Part shown: positions 9,652 through 18,683 of the stretch, piece by piece
How the letters are laid out: every line of letters starts with the position of its first letter
Position numbering within the stretch: position 1 is the first letter of the stretch
NCBI RefSeq assembly: GCF_900183975.1
Contig: NZ_LT853882.1
Span: 3,713,501 to 3,777,500, forward strand
Reading direction: 5' to 3'
DNA: 64,000 nt
DNA from: Xanthomonas fragariae
GTDB lineage: Bacteria > Pseudomonadota > Gammaproteobacteria > Xanthomonadales > Xanthomonadaceae
Notes under the pieces: generated by a model
Seen by the model: only the letters and a program-made list of their open reading frames with translations
Told to the model about the DNA's origin: nothing
The model's database searches: none
Program-made: the position numbers and the translations under genes

Positions 9652-10722
9652 CTACCAAGCGGCGCGTTCGATGCTGGGAGCGACATGATCAGCTGCACAC
9701 TGACCCACTCGTCCAATCGCGCACTGCTTCAACTGGCGGTCGGCGTACCACAGCGCGCGACGGGCGAGATCGTAGGCACTGTCGGCCTGACGCGGCAGCA
9801 TTTGCGCGGCCATAACCGGGTCGGCACCGTTGTTCAAGGCATGCTCGGCGCGCTCCAGATCGCTCAGATGCAAGCGCACCGGCGACAATAGGGTTTTACG
9901 CGTGGACGCATCGCAATGCGCGCTGCGTTGTTCCAGCGCCGCCAACGCCTCGCGGATGCGGCGGCTGGCTTCGCCCGTGAGATCGGGCAGTGTTTCATGC
10001 GCGATCGGTGCGGCCTTGTAGCCATCGCCGGTCGCTTCACTCCCCATGTCGGCCTGATTGCCGGCCAATGCAGGATTGAAGCGCACGTCCGGCGGCGCTC
10101 GCGCCTTGGCTACCTGCGTCTGCGGCCCGTTGAGCATGTCGTTGAACTTCTTCATGCCGCGATTCATTTCCTGCACTGCCACATCGCCCAACGTGCCATC
10201 GCTCTTCCAGTCCTTGGCAAAGCGCGTTTCCTGGTACTGCACCGGGTTGACCCGCTCCATCAAATTGCGTGCCTTGGCCTGCGCGCGCGCGTCGGTCATA
10301 CCCGGCGGCACCGCGCTGCCGCTCTGCGCCATCGGCTCCACCTGCGCATCGCGTGGCATGCGCAAACGTCCTTCGCGGGTGTACAGCTGGGCGGCCATGG
10401 ATTGGTTTGCCGGCGCATTGGCGGCCGCTACCTGCCGTTGCGGCGACGGCGTACGCGTTGGTGGCGGCGCGCTTCGGGCGACCGATGCGGACGCAGATGC
10501 AGCGCGCGGCTGACGCTCGCGTTCCTGCGGTGGTACAGCCGGCGCCGGCTGGGTCAACTGCGGACGCGGCACGAAATACATCTGCAAACTGTCATCGTGT
10601 CGCAGGGTGTCGCGCGGTACTGGCATGTACAGCAACAGACAGGCAAGAAAGAACAAGATGGCGCCCGTGCATGCGACAGCGGCGACATGCGGGACAAGCG
10701 CTTCGTTCCTGCGGGTAGTCAC
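9652..10722 (-). CDS. Membrane-anchored protein of unknown function
   Basis: About 356 aa from a GTG at 10722 (start uncertain; the frame is open up to 10920). One N-terminal membrane helix (VAAVACTGAILFFLACLLLYM, about residues 13-34) is followed by a Pro/Ala/Ser-rich stretch (about 50-110) and a polar, probably periplasmic body with Gln- and Met-rich helices (TDARAQAKARNLMERVNPVQYQ). The C-terminal region has two Cys. I recognise no family. The helix then low-complexity linker then globular body recalls TonB- or envelope-spanning proteins, but no TonB motif is visible. It converges on the M16 protease with 26 bases between stops. Confidence 0.6.
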   Translation of the reverse strand: MTTRRNEALVPHVAAVACTGAILFFLACLLLYMPVPRDTLRHDDSLQMYFVPRPQLTQPAPAVPPQERERQPRAASASASVARSAPPPTRTPSPQRQVAAANAPANQSMAAQLYTREGRLRMPRDAQVEPMAQSGSAVPPGMTDARAQAKARNLMERVNPVQYQETRFAKDWKSDGTLGDVAVQEMNRGMKKFNDMLNGPQTQVAKARAPPDVRFNPALAGNQADMGSEATGDGYKAAPIAHETLPDLTGEASRRIREALAALEQRSAHCDASTRKTLLSPVRLHLSDLERAEHALNNGADPVMAAQMLPRQADSAYDLARRALWYADRQLKQCAIGRVGQCAADHVAPSIERAAW

Positions 10723-10997
10723 AATGCGCGAGACCAATAAGATGAGAATGCGACCGACGCATCGTGAACCCCGATGCGGGGCGTGCAAATCTAGCCGGCG
10801 CGGCGCTTGCGCGCGTTTGAAATTCGTTGTATGGACGGAAAGGGCTAGCCGCCATTCACATTGAGCGCAAGGAGCGGAGACCCAAACGGCGGCGCTTGCC
10901 GCCAGACGCATGCGGCCCATGCTCGGCGCCCTTTGCGCTTGGTCGGCACTCCCGTTGCTGCGCCGTGCGCTGCGCTGATGCAGCTCGCCACGTTTTG

Positions 10998-11752
10998 TTA
11001 TTCAGCCTCCTCCGGCCGGTACAGCCGCTGGCACACCTCGCAGAAAAAGGCGCGACGCCCGGTCTTGCCCAAATGCTTTCGGTACTGCAGCGGCGCACCG
11101 TCGCGCGGGCAACTGGTTTTGGTGTGCACCTGATAATTCTTCTTCAGCACGAAGGCCTTCTTCCAGGTGTAGAAATCGAAACTGTAATTGCGCGCCTGAG
11201 TGACCAGTTCACCGAGCTTGCGCGCCGGCAATGCGCCGACCTCACTCTCCGGATGCACGCGGACACGGTGCAGCACCTCGTTCTTGATGATGTTGCCTAC
11301 GCCGGCAAAGATGGTCTGATCGAGCAAGGCATCGGCGGCGAGCATGCCGGGTGCAGCGCGCAGTTTGCGACGTGCCTGCGCTGCATCCCAGAGCGGATTC
11401 ATCACGTCTGCCGTCCAGTCGTAGACCTCGTCCAGTGGGCGATCGATAAACTGCACCGAGCACGCGTAAAAATTCAATCGCTGGCCCTTGGAAAATTCCA
11501 GGCGCAAGCGCGGCACCGCATTGGGTTTGTCTTCGTTGATGCGATAACTGCCGAACAACAAAAAATGGATGCGCACGCTGCACTGCGCGCATTCGATCAA
11601 AAATGTTTTCCCCAGCTGCGCAGTGCCAGCACCTTTTGTTGATGCAGCCGTACGATTTCCTGCTTACTGTTGCCGGAGACATGCAGAATCTTGCGGCCGG
11701 CAAATGCGTCGGCTTGTTCGCGCAGGATGACAAGTGAGGGACCTTCTGGCAT
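10998..11752 (-). pseudogene. Fpg/Nei-family DNA glycosylase, one-base frameshift
   Basis: The start MPEGPSLVILREQADAF is the hallmark of formamidopyrimidine-DNA glycosylase / endonuclease VIII, with catalytic Pro2 and Glu3 after Met removal. The frame stops after RSWGKHF at about 11600 and resumes one base over as LIECAQCSVRIHFLLFGSY. The cause is one missing T in a run (five A at 11599-11603 on the plus strand where six would keep the frame). The rest is complete: helix-two-turn-helix (LLDQTIFAGVGNIIKNEVL) and a zinc finger near the C-terminus (FFCEVCQ), though the first pair reads CPRDG so one ligand Cys appears replaced. It is either a real inactivation or a homopolymer sequencing error. 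Confidence 0.75.
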
Positions 11753-11858
11753 GCGCCTAGTATCGAAGCCGCACGTGAGTCGGTCGTGATCGCACTGCAC
11801 ACAAAACACTGACGGGCACGCATGCATAGAAGTGCTGCCCGTTCTCACTGCGCCCGCC

Positions 11859-12608
11859 ATGCCAGCTCGTTCGTCCATCGCTGTTGCACGTGTGCGTTGT
11901 GGCTGCGCAGGCTGGTCGATTCCGGCCGCCGACCGCGCAACTTTTGGCGAGGGCGCCAGCGTGTTGCAGCGCTACGCCACGCGCTTGGATGCGGTGGAAA
12001 TCAACTCCTCGTTTTATCGTACCCATCGCGCCAGCACCTACGCGCGTTGGGCAGACAGCGTGCCGGAGGATTTTCGTTTCTCGGTGAAGTTGCCGCGCAG
12101 CATCAGCCACGATGCGCGGCTGCAAGGGACCGGGCCATTGCTGGATTCCTTCCTTGCCCAGGCCGGCACGCTGGGCGCACGCTTGGGCTGCCTGCTGTTG
12201 CAACTGCCGCCCAGCGCGGCCTTCGATGCAAGGGTAGCCGCCACGTTCTTCGCAATGCTGCGGCGGCGCTGGAATGGCGGTGTGGTGTGCGAACCACGCC
12301 ACGCCAGCTGGTTCCTGCCGCAAGCGCAGGCAGTGTTGTCGCGCCACCACATCGCACGCTGCGCCGCTGCGCCGAGCCCAACCGCCGGGCCACTGTACTA
12401 GCGCTGGCATGGCGCACCGCGCATCTACTACAGCAGCTACGACGACGGCGCACTGCAGGCACTGGCCGACGCGGTGAGTGGTGCCCCGGACAATACCGCT
12501 CAGCCACCGGCCGAACGTTGGGTGATCTTCGACAACACCGCTGCGGGGCTGGCAGTCCCCAACGCGCTGCAGTTACAGCGGCTGCTGGGAATCGATCGCG
12601 GGCGCTAG
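11859..12608 (+). pseudogene. DUF72 protein with in-frame amber codon
   Basis: The frame starts MPARSSIAVARVRCGCAGWSI and carries DUF72 hallmarks: GCAGWSIP, YATRLDAVEINSSFYR, FRFSVKLPRSISH and EPRHASW. It is stopped by TAG at 12399-12401 just before RWHGAPRIYYSSYDDGAL, the typical C-terminal part, and then reads on in the same frame to TAG at 12606-12608 without any other stop. A CAG-to-TAG change is the simplest origin. It is divergent from the glycosylase pseudogene 107 bases away. DUF72 function is unknown. Confidence 0.75.
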
Positions 12609-12954
12609 AGCGTGCGCGCACGTTGAGGTGAGTGCTAAATCGCGATCCCATGCACACGCAAGTTTCTAGGCCTGGCCGGCGGGCTCGCATACGCTGGCGA
12701 CATTCCGTCACATGCCCAGTGGCGCGACTCTTGCAACGACGTCAACGACCCGACGCAGGCGCGCCATCATTCAAGCTGCATCGATCAATGCCGATAGGCC
12801 TGGATTGGTGAGCGATGTTGCATCGCGCCAGATCGCGTTGCTGAATCTAATTGCCTGCGTGCGAAGCCTGTCGGCGTTCCGGCGCCTCACTCGCTCCCGC
12901 CCGCCACTTCGGTCGTTTACCATGTCCTACGCTAATGCTCGTTCTGGAGATGCC
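12609..12954. other. Intergenic, trehalase leader region
   Basis: Gap of 346 bases before the trehalase start. The plus-strand frame upstream of 12955 is open but lacks any recognisable protein sequence. No hairpin or repeat stands out. Confidence 0.4.
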
Positions 12955-14628
12955 ATGAGTTCTGCCGCGCCCCCGTGCTGCACGTCGCTGCTTGGCCTGT
13001 CGATGAGCATGTTCGTTGCGCCGTGTACGTTGACTGCCGCGCAGCTGGACACACCGGTCGTCAACGCACCGGCCTCCACACCGCCCACGCCGGACTTGGC
13101 CTATCCGGAACTGTTCCGGGCAGTGCAGAGCGGCGAGCTATTCGATGACCAAAAGCACTTCGTCGATTTCCTGCCGCTGCGCGACCCGGCACTGATCAAC
13201 GCCGACTATCTGGCCCAACACGATCATCCCGGCTTCGACCTGCGCCGCTTCGTGGACGCTAATTTCGAAGCGTCGCCGCTGGTGCAGACCCATGCGATCC
13301 GCCAGGACACCGCGCTGCGCGAACACATCGACGATCTATGGCCCAAGCTGGTGCGCAGCCAGACCCATGTGCCGCCGTATAGCAGCCTGCTGGCATTGCC
13401 GCATCCGTACGTGGTGCCGGGCGGGCGCTTCCGCGAGGTGTATTACTGGGACTCCTACTTCACCATGCTCGGCCTGGTGAAGAGCGGGGAGACCACGCTC
13501 AGCCGCCAGATGCTGGACAACTTCGCCTATCTGATCGACACCTATGGGCACATTCCCAACGGCAACCGCAGCTATTACCTGAGCCGCTCGCAGCCACCGT
13601 TCTTCTCGTACATGGTCGAGCTGCAGGCCGGCGTGGAAGGCGAAGCGGTCTACCAGCGCTACCTGCCGCAGCTGCAGAAGGAATACGCCTACTGGATGCA
13701 GGGTAGCGACAATCTGCAGCCCGGCCAGGCCGCGCGCCACGTGGTGCGCCTGGCCGATGGCAGCCTGCTCAACCGTTATTGGGACGAGCGCGACACCCCT
13801 CGTCCGGAAGCCTGGCTGCACGACACACGTACCGCCGCCGAGGCCAGCGACCGCCCGGCCGCCGAGGTCTACCGCGACCTGCGCGCCGGTGCAGAGAGTG
13901 GCTGGGACTACACCAGCCGCTGGCTGGCCGATGGGCAGAACCTACGCACCATCCGCACCACTGCCATCATCCCGATCGATCTGAACAGCCTGCTGTATCA
14001 CCTGGAGCGCACGTTGGCCCAGGCTTGCGCGCAACCCGGCGCCGACTGCAAACAGGACTACGCCGTGCTCGCGCAGCAGCGCAAGCACGCCATCGAGGCG
14101 CATCTATGGAATGCGGCCGGCTACTACGCAGACTACGATTGGCAGGCGCGCAAGCTGAGCGATCAAGTCACCGCCGCCGCGCTGTATCCGCTATTTGCCG
14201 GCCTGTCGTCGGACGAACATGCCAAGCGTACCGCCAGCAACGTACGTGCACGCCTGCTCCGCCCCGGCGGCCTGGCCACCACCGCAGTGAAGACCGGCCA
14301 ACAATGGGACGAGCCCAACGGCTGGGCGCCGCTGCAGTGGGTGGCAGTGGACGGCCTGCGCCGTTATGGCGAAGACGCACTGGCCCGTACCATCGGCGAA
14401 CGGTTTCTGGCTCAGGTGCAATCGCTGTTCGCACGCGAGCACAAGCTGGTTGAAAAATACGGCCTGCAAGCCGATGCGGCTGGCGGCGGCGGCGGCGAAT
14501 ACGCACTGCAGGACGGCTTCGGTTGGACCAATGGCGTCACCTTGATGCTGTTGAATCTGTATCCCTCGCCTGACACAGCCAAACCGCCGGCCAAGGAGGC
14601 ACGCAAGGCGGCACCGGCCGCGCCTTGA
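12955..14628 (+). CDS. treA: Periplasmic trehalase (GH37)
   Basis: Splits trehalose into two glucose molecules in the periplasm, 557 aa. A hydrophobic N-terminus (about residues 1-33, ending LTAAQ) serves as signal peptide. Both trehalase signatures are present: PGGRFREVYYWDSYF near residue 160 and QWDEPNGWAPLQW near residue 450. The Gly-rich loop GGGGGEYALQDGFGWTNGV near the end is also typical. The ATG at 12955 lies behind GGAGATGCC; an in-frame ATG at 12922 would add eleven residues. A short Pro/Lys/Ala-rich tail follows the last conserved block. It is probably transcribed alone. Confidence 0.93.
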   Translation: MSSAAPPCCTSLLGLSMSMFVAPCTLTAAQLDTPVVNAPASTPPTPDLAYPELFRAVQSGELFDDQKHFVDFLPLRDPALINADYLAQHDHPGFDLRRFVDANFEASPLVQTHAIRQDTALREHIDDLWPKLVRSQTHVPPYSSLLALPHPYVVPGGRFREVYYWDSYFTMLGLVKSGETTLSRQMLDNFAYLIDTYGHIPNGNRSYYLSRSQPPFFSYMVELQAGVEGEAVYQRYLPQLQKEYAYWMQGSDNLQPGQAARHVVRLADGSLLNRYWDERDTPRPEAWLHDTRTAAEASDRPAAEVYRDLRAGAESGWDYTSRWLADGQNLRTIRTTAIIPIDLNSLLYHLERTLAQACAQPGADCKQDYAVLAQQRKHAIEAHLWNAAGYYADYDWQARKLSDQVTAAALYPLFAGLSSDEHAKRTASNVRARLLRPGGLATTAVKTGQQWDEPNGWAPLQWVAVDGLRRYGEDALARTIGERFLAQVQSLFAREHKLVEKYGLQADAAGGGGGEYALQDGFGWTNGVTLMLLNLYPSPDTAKPPAKEARKAAPAAP

Positions 14629-14703
14629 GCGTGACGCCGGTTCATTGAGGGATGCAGGTCGCCGCAAGCGGTTGGCGGTAGATGTAGAAATCGCTGACGC
14701 CAA

Positions 14704-14739
14704 GCATCCCACGCGCTGACTGCGCAGCGCGTGGGATGC
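14704..14739 (+). terminator. Perfect hairpin after treA
   Basis: A 15-bp perfect stem (GCATCCCACGCGCTG and its complement) with a 6-base loop lies 76 bases after the treA stop. There is no T-run, so intrinsic termination is uncertain; it could also be an mRNA 3-prime stabiliser. Confidence 0.45.
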
Positions 14740-15014
14740 GCGCAGTCGGTCGTGCGATGTGCCAGCGGGCTACTCCACCAAAACGCGTAGATCGCGATGG
14801 CTCGTCGCCACATTTGGTAGGGGGGGGAGAATCGCACTTCAAACGTCTTTTCGCATTTTGCTGCAACTGAAGCGGCCTGTGGTGCATCGAGGCATGGCGT
14901 GCACTGCGGCATCGACTTTCGGCCAGCTCAGGCAGCACGCTTCGGCTTGCATGGGCTACTGGCGCACAGGCCGCCGCGTATCATGCGCACTCTTTCAAGC
15001 CTCAGGACGGAACC

Positions 15015-15710
15015 ATGGCCGTACGCACGCTCAACGAATTTCTCGCCCATTCCAAGGAAAAGGACGTCGGCCCCGATCCGTTCGAACTGGAAAACCCGCA
15101 TCTGCTGGAAGTGCGCCTCAGCGGCATGGTGTGGTCCAAGGCCGGCGCCATGGTCGCGCGCACCGGCAACGTCAAGTTCACTCGTGAGGGATTGTTGGAG
15201 CAGGGCCTGGGCAATCTGCTGAAAAAAGCCGTCAGCGGTGAAGGCATGCAGCTGATGAAAGCCCAAGGACAAGGCCGTGTATATCTGGCCGATCTCGGCA
15301 AGCTGGTCACGCTGCTGCGCTTGAATGGCGAGGCGATCTTCGTCAACGGCAACGATGTGCTGGCATTCGAATCCGGTGTCGAGCACAAAATCACGATGAT
15401 GCGCAAAGTGGCCGGCATGCTGTCGGGCGGCCTGTTCAACGTGCGCCTGAGAGGCCACGGCATCGTGGCGATTACCTCGCACTACGAACCACTGACGCTG
15501 CCGGTCACCGCCGCCAGCGGCCCGGTATTCACCGACCCCAACGCCACCGTGGCCTGGTCGGGCACGCTGACCCCGGAGCTGGTCGCCGACGTATCGATCG
15601 GCACACTGTTCGGACGCGGCTCAGGCGAAAGCCTGCAAATGCGCTTCGCCGGCGAAGGCTGGGTGGTGGTGCAGCCTTACGAAGAAGCCAGCTTCCAGGC
15701 CAAGAGTTGA
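15015..15710 (+). CDS. AIM24-family protein
   Basis: 231 aa, cytosolic. The sequence has the AIM24 (formerly DUF124) pattern: a Gly-rich all-beta protein with LSGMVWSKAGAMVARTGNVKF, GQGRVYLADLGKLVTLLRLNGEAIFVNGNDVLAFE and GLFNVRLRGHGIVAIT. Length and block order match bacterial members. The molecular role of bacterial AIM24 proteins is not established; the fold resembles TRAP-like beta sandwiches. The ATG is preceded by GGACGGAACC. The nearest same-strand neighbours are more than 100 bases away. Confidence 0.88.
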   Translation: MAVRTLNEFLAHSKEKDVGPDPFELENPHLLEVRLSGMVWSKAGAMVARTGNVKFTREGLLEQGLGNLLKKAVSGEGMQLMKAQGQGRVYLADLGKLVTLLRLNGEAIFVNGNDVLAFESGVEHKITMMRKVAGMLSGGLFNVRLRGHGIVAITSHYEPLTLPVTAASGPVFTDPNATVAWSGTLTPELVADVSIGTLFGRGSGESLQMRFAGEGWVVVQPYEEASFQAKS

Positions 15711-15828
15711 TGTACGTGTGGCCAGCTGCGCGGTTGTGTGGTTAGGCGACATACCGATCTCCAGAGCCTGTCAGGCACGAGAAGAAGACTGCCCGGTCAG
15801 TCCTGATACCAAGCCTGATTTGGTCTGT

Positions 15829-16077
15829 ATGGTCGTTACGCTTGCTGTACTGATGGAATCGCAAGACCCGCAGTGGACTTGCAGTTGCGAAGACTCCGAT
15901 CACTGGCATTACGTAAGTTCAGATGAAATCGAAGAGAGCGAGTCGCATCTGCAGGCCACCGGCCACACCCCGTCTTGCAAGCGAACAGATCGTATCGCGA
16001 AGATCATGGAGCAGGTGTACGGCATTATCTTCCCGGATCAGAAATTCGAGTTAGTCAGTCCAGTCGAACCTTGTTGA
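15829..16077 (+). CDS. Small Cys-containing hypothetical protein
   Basis: About 82 aa from ATG 15829 (ATG 15853 is equally possible; the frame is open from 15718). It contains a CSC pair, acidic stretches (SSDEIEESESHLQ) and a charged C-terminus ending SPVEPC. No family was recognised. Base composition is less GC-rich than its neighbours, which could mean transfer or chance. It ends 33 bases before MITE copy B. Confidence 0.35.
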   Translation: MVVTLAVLMESQDPQWTCSCEDSDHWHYVSSDEIEESESHLQATGHTPSCKRTDRIAKIMEQVYGIIFPDQKFELVSPVEPC

Positions 16078-16110
16078 GAATCTGCCTGACGTCTACGAAA
16101 AATCGCTTTA

Positions 16111-16257
16111 GATTGGCTAATAAAACGTAGCGAGCAGTCCCCAAGCAGGTGCGCACGGCGCTGGGGAACCGCAGTGTACAAGTGGTACATGCCGATTCCA
16201 GGCGCCGTCCGCACCCACCTGGACCTGGCGACTGCGCAGTAGTTTTGTTAGCCACTC
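16111..16257. repeat. MITE copy B (147 bp), best preserved
   Basis: Terminal inverted repeats of about 28 bp: left GATTGGCTAATAAAACGTAG then CGAGCAGTC; right, read inward, GAGTGGCTAACAAAACTACT then GCGCAGTC. The flanking direct repeat is TTA at 16108-16110 and 16258-16260. The right-hand TTA is the complement of the TAA stop of the adjacent channel gene. There is no coding capacity. Confidence 0.85.
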
Positions 16258-17169
16258 TTATACCCAACCGCGTCGGCGGAACCACGCCAGCGGAATCACC
16301 ACGCTCAGCGCGATCACGCCCAGTGCCCAGAAGTAGGCGTCGTGCCCCTTTAGCTCGGGCATGTAGGCAAAGTTCATGCCCCAGATGCCGACCAGCACCG
16401 TGGGCGGAATGCCGACCACCGATGCCACCGCCATCACCTTCATCACGTTGTTCTGGTCCATGTTGATCATGCCCAGTACGCTGTCGAGCAGGAACTCGAT
16501 GCGGTCGTCCATGTGCTGCTCGAATTCGCTCAAGGTGGTCAGGTCCTTGTGCAGCAATCCGATGCGTTTGGCCGCATCGGTGCCGAACCACTCCGGCGTG
16601 GCGCCATCTAGATAGGTGACCAGGCGCAGCATGCCTTGCCCAGCGTTGTGCAGCCCGCCCAGGCGGCGGCCCATGCCACCGACCTGATGCAGCATGCGCT
16701 CCAGATCTTTGGTCTTGTGCGGGTTGTCGAACACTTGCCGGGTAGTTTCGGTGACTTCGGCTTCGAGCGCTTCCAGCCGGTCTGCCAGACGCCCCACCAG
16801 TTGATCGAACATGCACAGCAGTAGGTCTTCCGAGCTGTGGCAGGGCTCGTGCTCCAGGCGCGCGGTCAATGCCTCCAGCGAGCAGATGCGCTGCTCGCGC
16901 TGGGTCACCAGCATGGTCGGCGACAGCGCAAAGCCCAGCGGCGCAGTGGGGCCGTCGTCGTCCTGAAAACGCGGCACGTTGAGAAACAGCACCTCGCCCT
17001 GGCGGCGCACCCGGCTGCTGAATTCGATCTCGCCGATGGCCGCGCGATCCTGCAGCGCAAACCCGACCCGCTCGGCCGCTTCGGCCAACTCCTGCGTGCT
17101 CGGCTGGCACAAGTCGACCCAGCAATCTTGCGTGTGATGCGTTCCGGCAATCGGGTGGATCGTGATCAT
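16258..17169 (-). CDS. CorA/ZntB-type divalent metal transporter
   Basis: 303 aa inner-membrane channel of the CorA superfamily, for Mg, Co or Zn. A long cytosolic N-terminal domain (1-240) with coiled helices precedes two membrane helices; the first ends in the family signature GMN (WGMNFAY) before the loop. The second helix is ALGVIALSVVIPLAWF. The loop after GMN reads FAYMPELKG and lacks the acidic MPEL-E pattern variants that separate CorA from ZntB cleanly, so the metal is not assigned. ATG 17169 gives a standard start (MITIHPIAG). Its TAA stop is inside the target duplication of MITE B. Confidence 0.85.
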   Translation of the reverse strand: MITIHPIAGTHHTQDCWVDLCQPSTQELAEAAERVGFALQDRAAIGEIEFSSRVRRQGEVLFLNVPRFQDDDGPTAPLGFALSPTMLVTQREQRICSLEALTARLEHEPCHSSEDLLLCMFDQLVGRLADRLEALEAEVTETTRQVFDNPHKTKDLERMLHQVGGMGRRLGGLHNAGQGMLRLVTYLDGATPEWFGTDAAKRIGLLHKDLTTLSEFEQHMDDRIEFLLDSVLGMINMDQNNVMKVMAVASVVGIPPTVLVGIWGMNFAYMPELKGHDAYFWALGVIALSVVIPLAWFRRRGWV

Positions 17170-17324
17170 GCGTAAGGATTTGATGACGAATAGATAGCGA
17201 GCATCCTCCGCGTCCAATCCGCCGTCAACGCCGGAGCAGGTGAGACAGCGATTGGCGCTGCAGCCGGTGTTGCGCGTAAACCCACCGATCCCCAGTACCG
17301 ATCGCCTTTTCTTACTGCGCCACT

Positions 17325-17349
17325 TTCGCCGACTGCCGCATCAGTTCGG
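17325..17349 (+). promoter_or_regulatory. Perfect PIP box for the xopV candidate
   Basis: TTCGC at 17325-17329, exactly 15 bases, TTCGG at 17345-17349. This matches TTCGB-N15-TTCGB, the HrpX binding site of Xanthomonas hrp-regulated genes. It ends 65 bases before the ATG at 17415. A clean YANNNT minus-10 hexamer at 30-32 bases downstream is not evident. Confidence 0.75.
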
Positions 17350-17414
17350 CATTGTGCCAGCGCAGCTGCAGAGATCTGCTCGACAGTGCACTCTCGCACC
17401 CCTGGAGCATTCAC

Positions 17415-18524
17415 ATGAAAACCCCGGCTATCGCTTCTCCGGCAACACACGCAGCAGCGGTTCCCCCGACGACACACGCAGCAACCGATGGCGTCGATCC
17501 GTCGCACAATCCCTTGGTCCACCAACGTGGCGCAACGCGTCCCGACGGGATGCTGGACAGCTTGCCACGCCTGCGCCGCACCAAGTCAGCATCGGCGATA
17601 GCACCGGAGTTCTCACTGGACAGTTTGCCACGCCTGCGCCGCACCAAGTCAGCCCGGGCGACAGCACCGGAGTTCTCAATAGACACAACACGCTTTGATA
17701 CGCTATTTGGCAGCTCCCAGCCGGCACGCGGAAAGCTGCTCGAGACTGAAGACGGTATCGTGCACAGAACCCCGATCCAGAAGCAGGAAATAGAGGGTCT
17801 CGGCAACGGCAAGGCACGGGTGAAGATCAATTCGACCCGCCTGTTCGTCTCCACGGCCCAGGCGCTGAGAGACGCGCATTCCAGCGATAATGCTGCTCTG
17901 GCTGCGAAATTCAATATGAGCCAGGAGGAGATCGAGCGCATCATGCGCACGCCGACCTTCCATTCACAGACAGAGATAGAGACAGACCCTGCAACGTCGC
18001 AAGTGCCGCTCGCGCAGCGCCTGCGGCTGGGCGATCTACGCAAGAAACGCGTAGAATACAAATGGAACATCACCAACAATTACAGTCTGGTCATCGGCGA
18101 GGTGCATCCGGGCGTACCATTGGATGAGCCGATGACAACCAAACCAGCACGCAAAAAGAAACAGCCATTCGCACAAGGCCATGTCACCCTGGTCGGTGGT
18201 CAAACATGGCAAGAGCCTTGGCAAAGCAATCGCCAGATACCCGAATCCCGCATCTGCGGCACACTGTATTACAACAAAGACGGCAAGCTGTGCATCAATA
18301 ACGATTCCGGCCGTTTTAGTGAGTATGAGGACCGCACACTTGAACACCTTGAGATGGTCGCCTCCATCTTCAAAAAGTACGGTGTGGAGGTGGAAGTGGA
18401 ATGGATAGAAAAAGACCCTGTCGCGCTGCAAAATCAACCCGATCGATCACAAAAGGCCGCACCGGCGACAAGCGCAACCAGGCAGGGTGCCAAGGACGTT
18501 GGAGTCGATCCATCCACGAACTGA
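17415..18524 (+). CDS. xopV: Type III effector candidate, probably XopV
   Basis: 369 aa, soluble, no signal peptide. The N-terminus is rich in Ala, Thr, Pro and Ser with few acidic residues, as in secreted effectors, and is followed by two 21-residue tandem repeats (LDSLPRLRRTKSA units, residues 47-88). The C-terminal half is a distinct globular region (HVTLVGGQTWQEPW ... RICGTLYYNKDGKLCINN). A perfect PIP box lies upstream. The name comes from recalled gene order: in X. citri, XopV (XAC0601) sits about eleven genes from engXCA (XAC0612), as here with trehalase, AIM24 and CorA genes between. I did not recognise XopV from the protein sequence itself. The catalytic activity is unknown. Confidence 0.65.
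   Translation: MKTPAIASPATHAAAVPPTTHAATDGVDPSHNPLVHQRGATRPDGMLDSLPRLRRTKSASAIAPEFSLDSLPRLRRTKSARATAPEFSIDTTRFDTLFGSSQPARGKLLETEDGIVHRTPIQKQEIEGLGNGKARVKINSTRLFVSTAQALRDAHSSDNAALAAKFNMSQEEIERIMRTPTFHSQTEIETDPATSQVPLAQRLRLGDLRKKRVEYKWNITNNYSLVIGEVHPGVPLDEPMTTKPARKKKQPFAQGHVTLVGGQTWQEPWQSNRQIPESRICGTLYYNKDGKLCINNDSGRFSEYEDRTLEHLEMVASIFKKYGVEVEVEWIEKDPVALQNQPDRSQKAAPATSATRQGAKDVGVDPSTN
17553..17678 (+). repeat. 63-bp tandem duplication in the effector gene
   Basis: Two 63-bp units (17553-17615 and 17616-17678) encode LDSLPRLRRTKSA(S/R)A(I/T)APEFS twice. They differ at a few bases, so the duplication is recent but not brand new. Each unit carries a basic RLRRTK patch. Confidence 0.85.
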
Positions 18525-18683
18525 TTCAATGGCACCCACCTGCGCCTGAGCAGTAGCGATTGCGCAAAGAGCGCAGCTACCTCCCGCGCTCGCACCGGAT
18601 CGCTGCAGCGACGCCGACATGGGGTGCGCCATACCGCATCGAATGCTCGTTTGGCACGCAAGAAATCCGCGCATCGGGTCGGG

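Noticed and set aside
10827..11642. Plus-strand open frame of 271 codons
   Set aside because: Antisense to the Fpg/Nei-type glycosylase, which carries clear family motifs.
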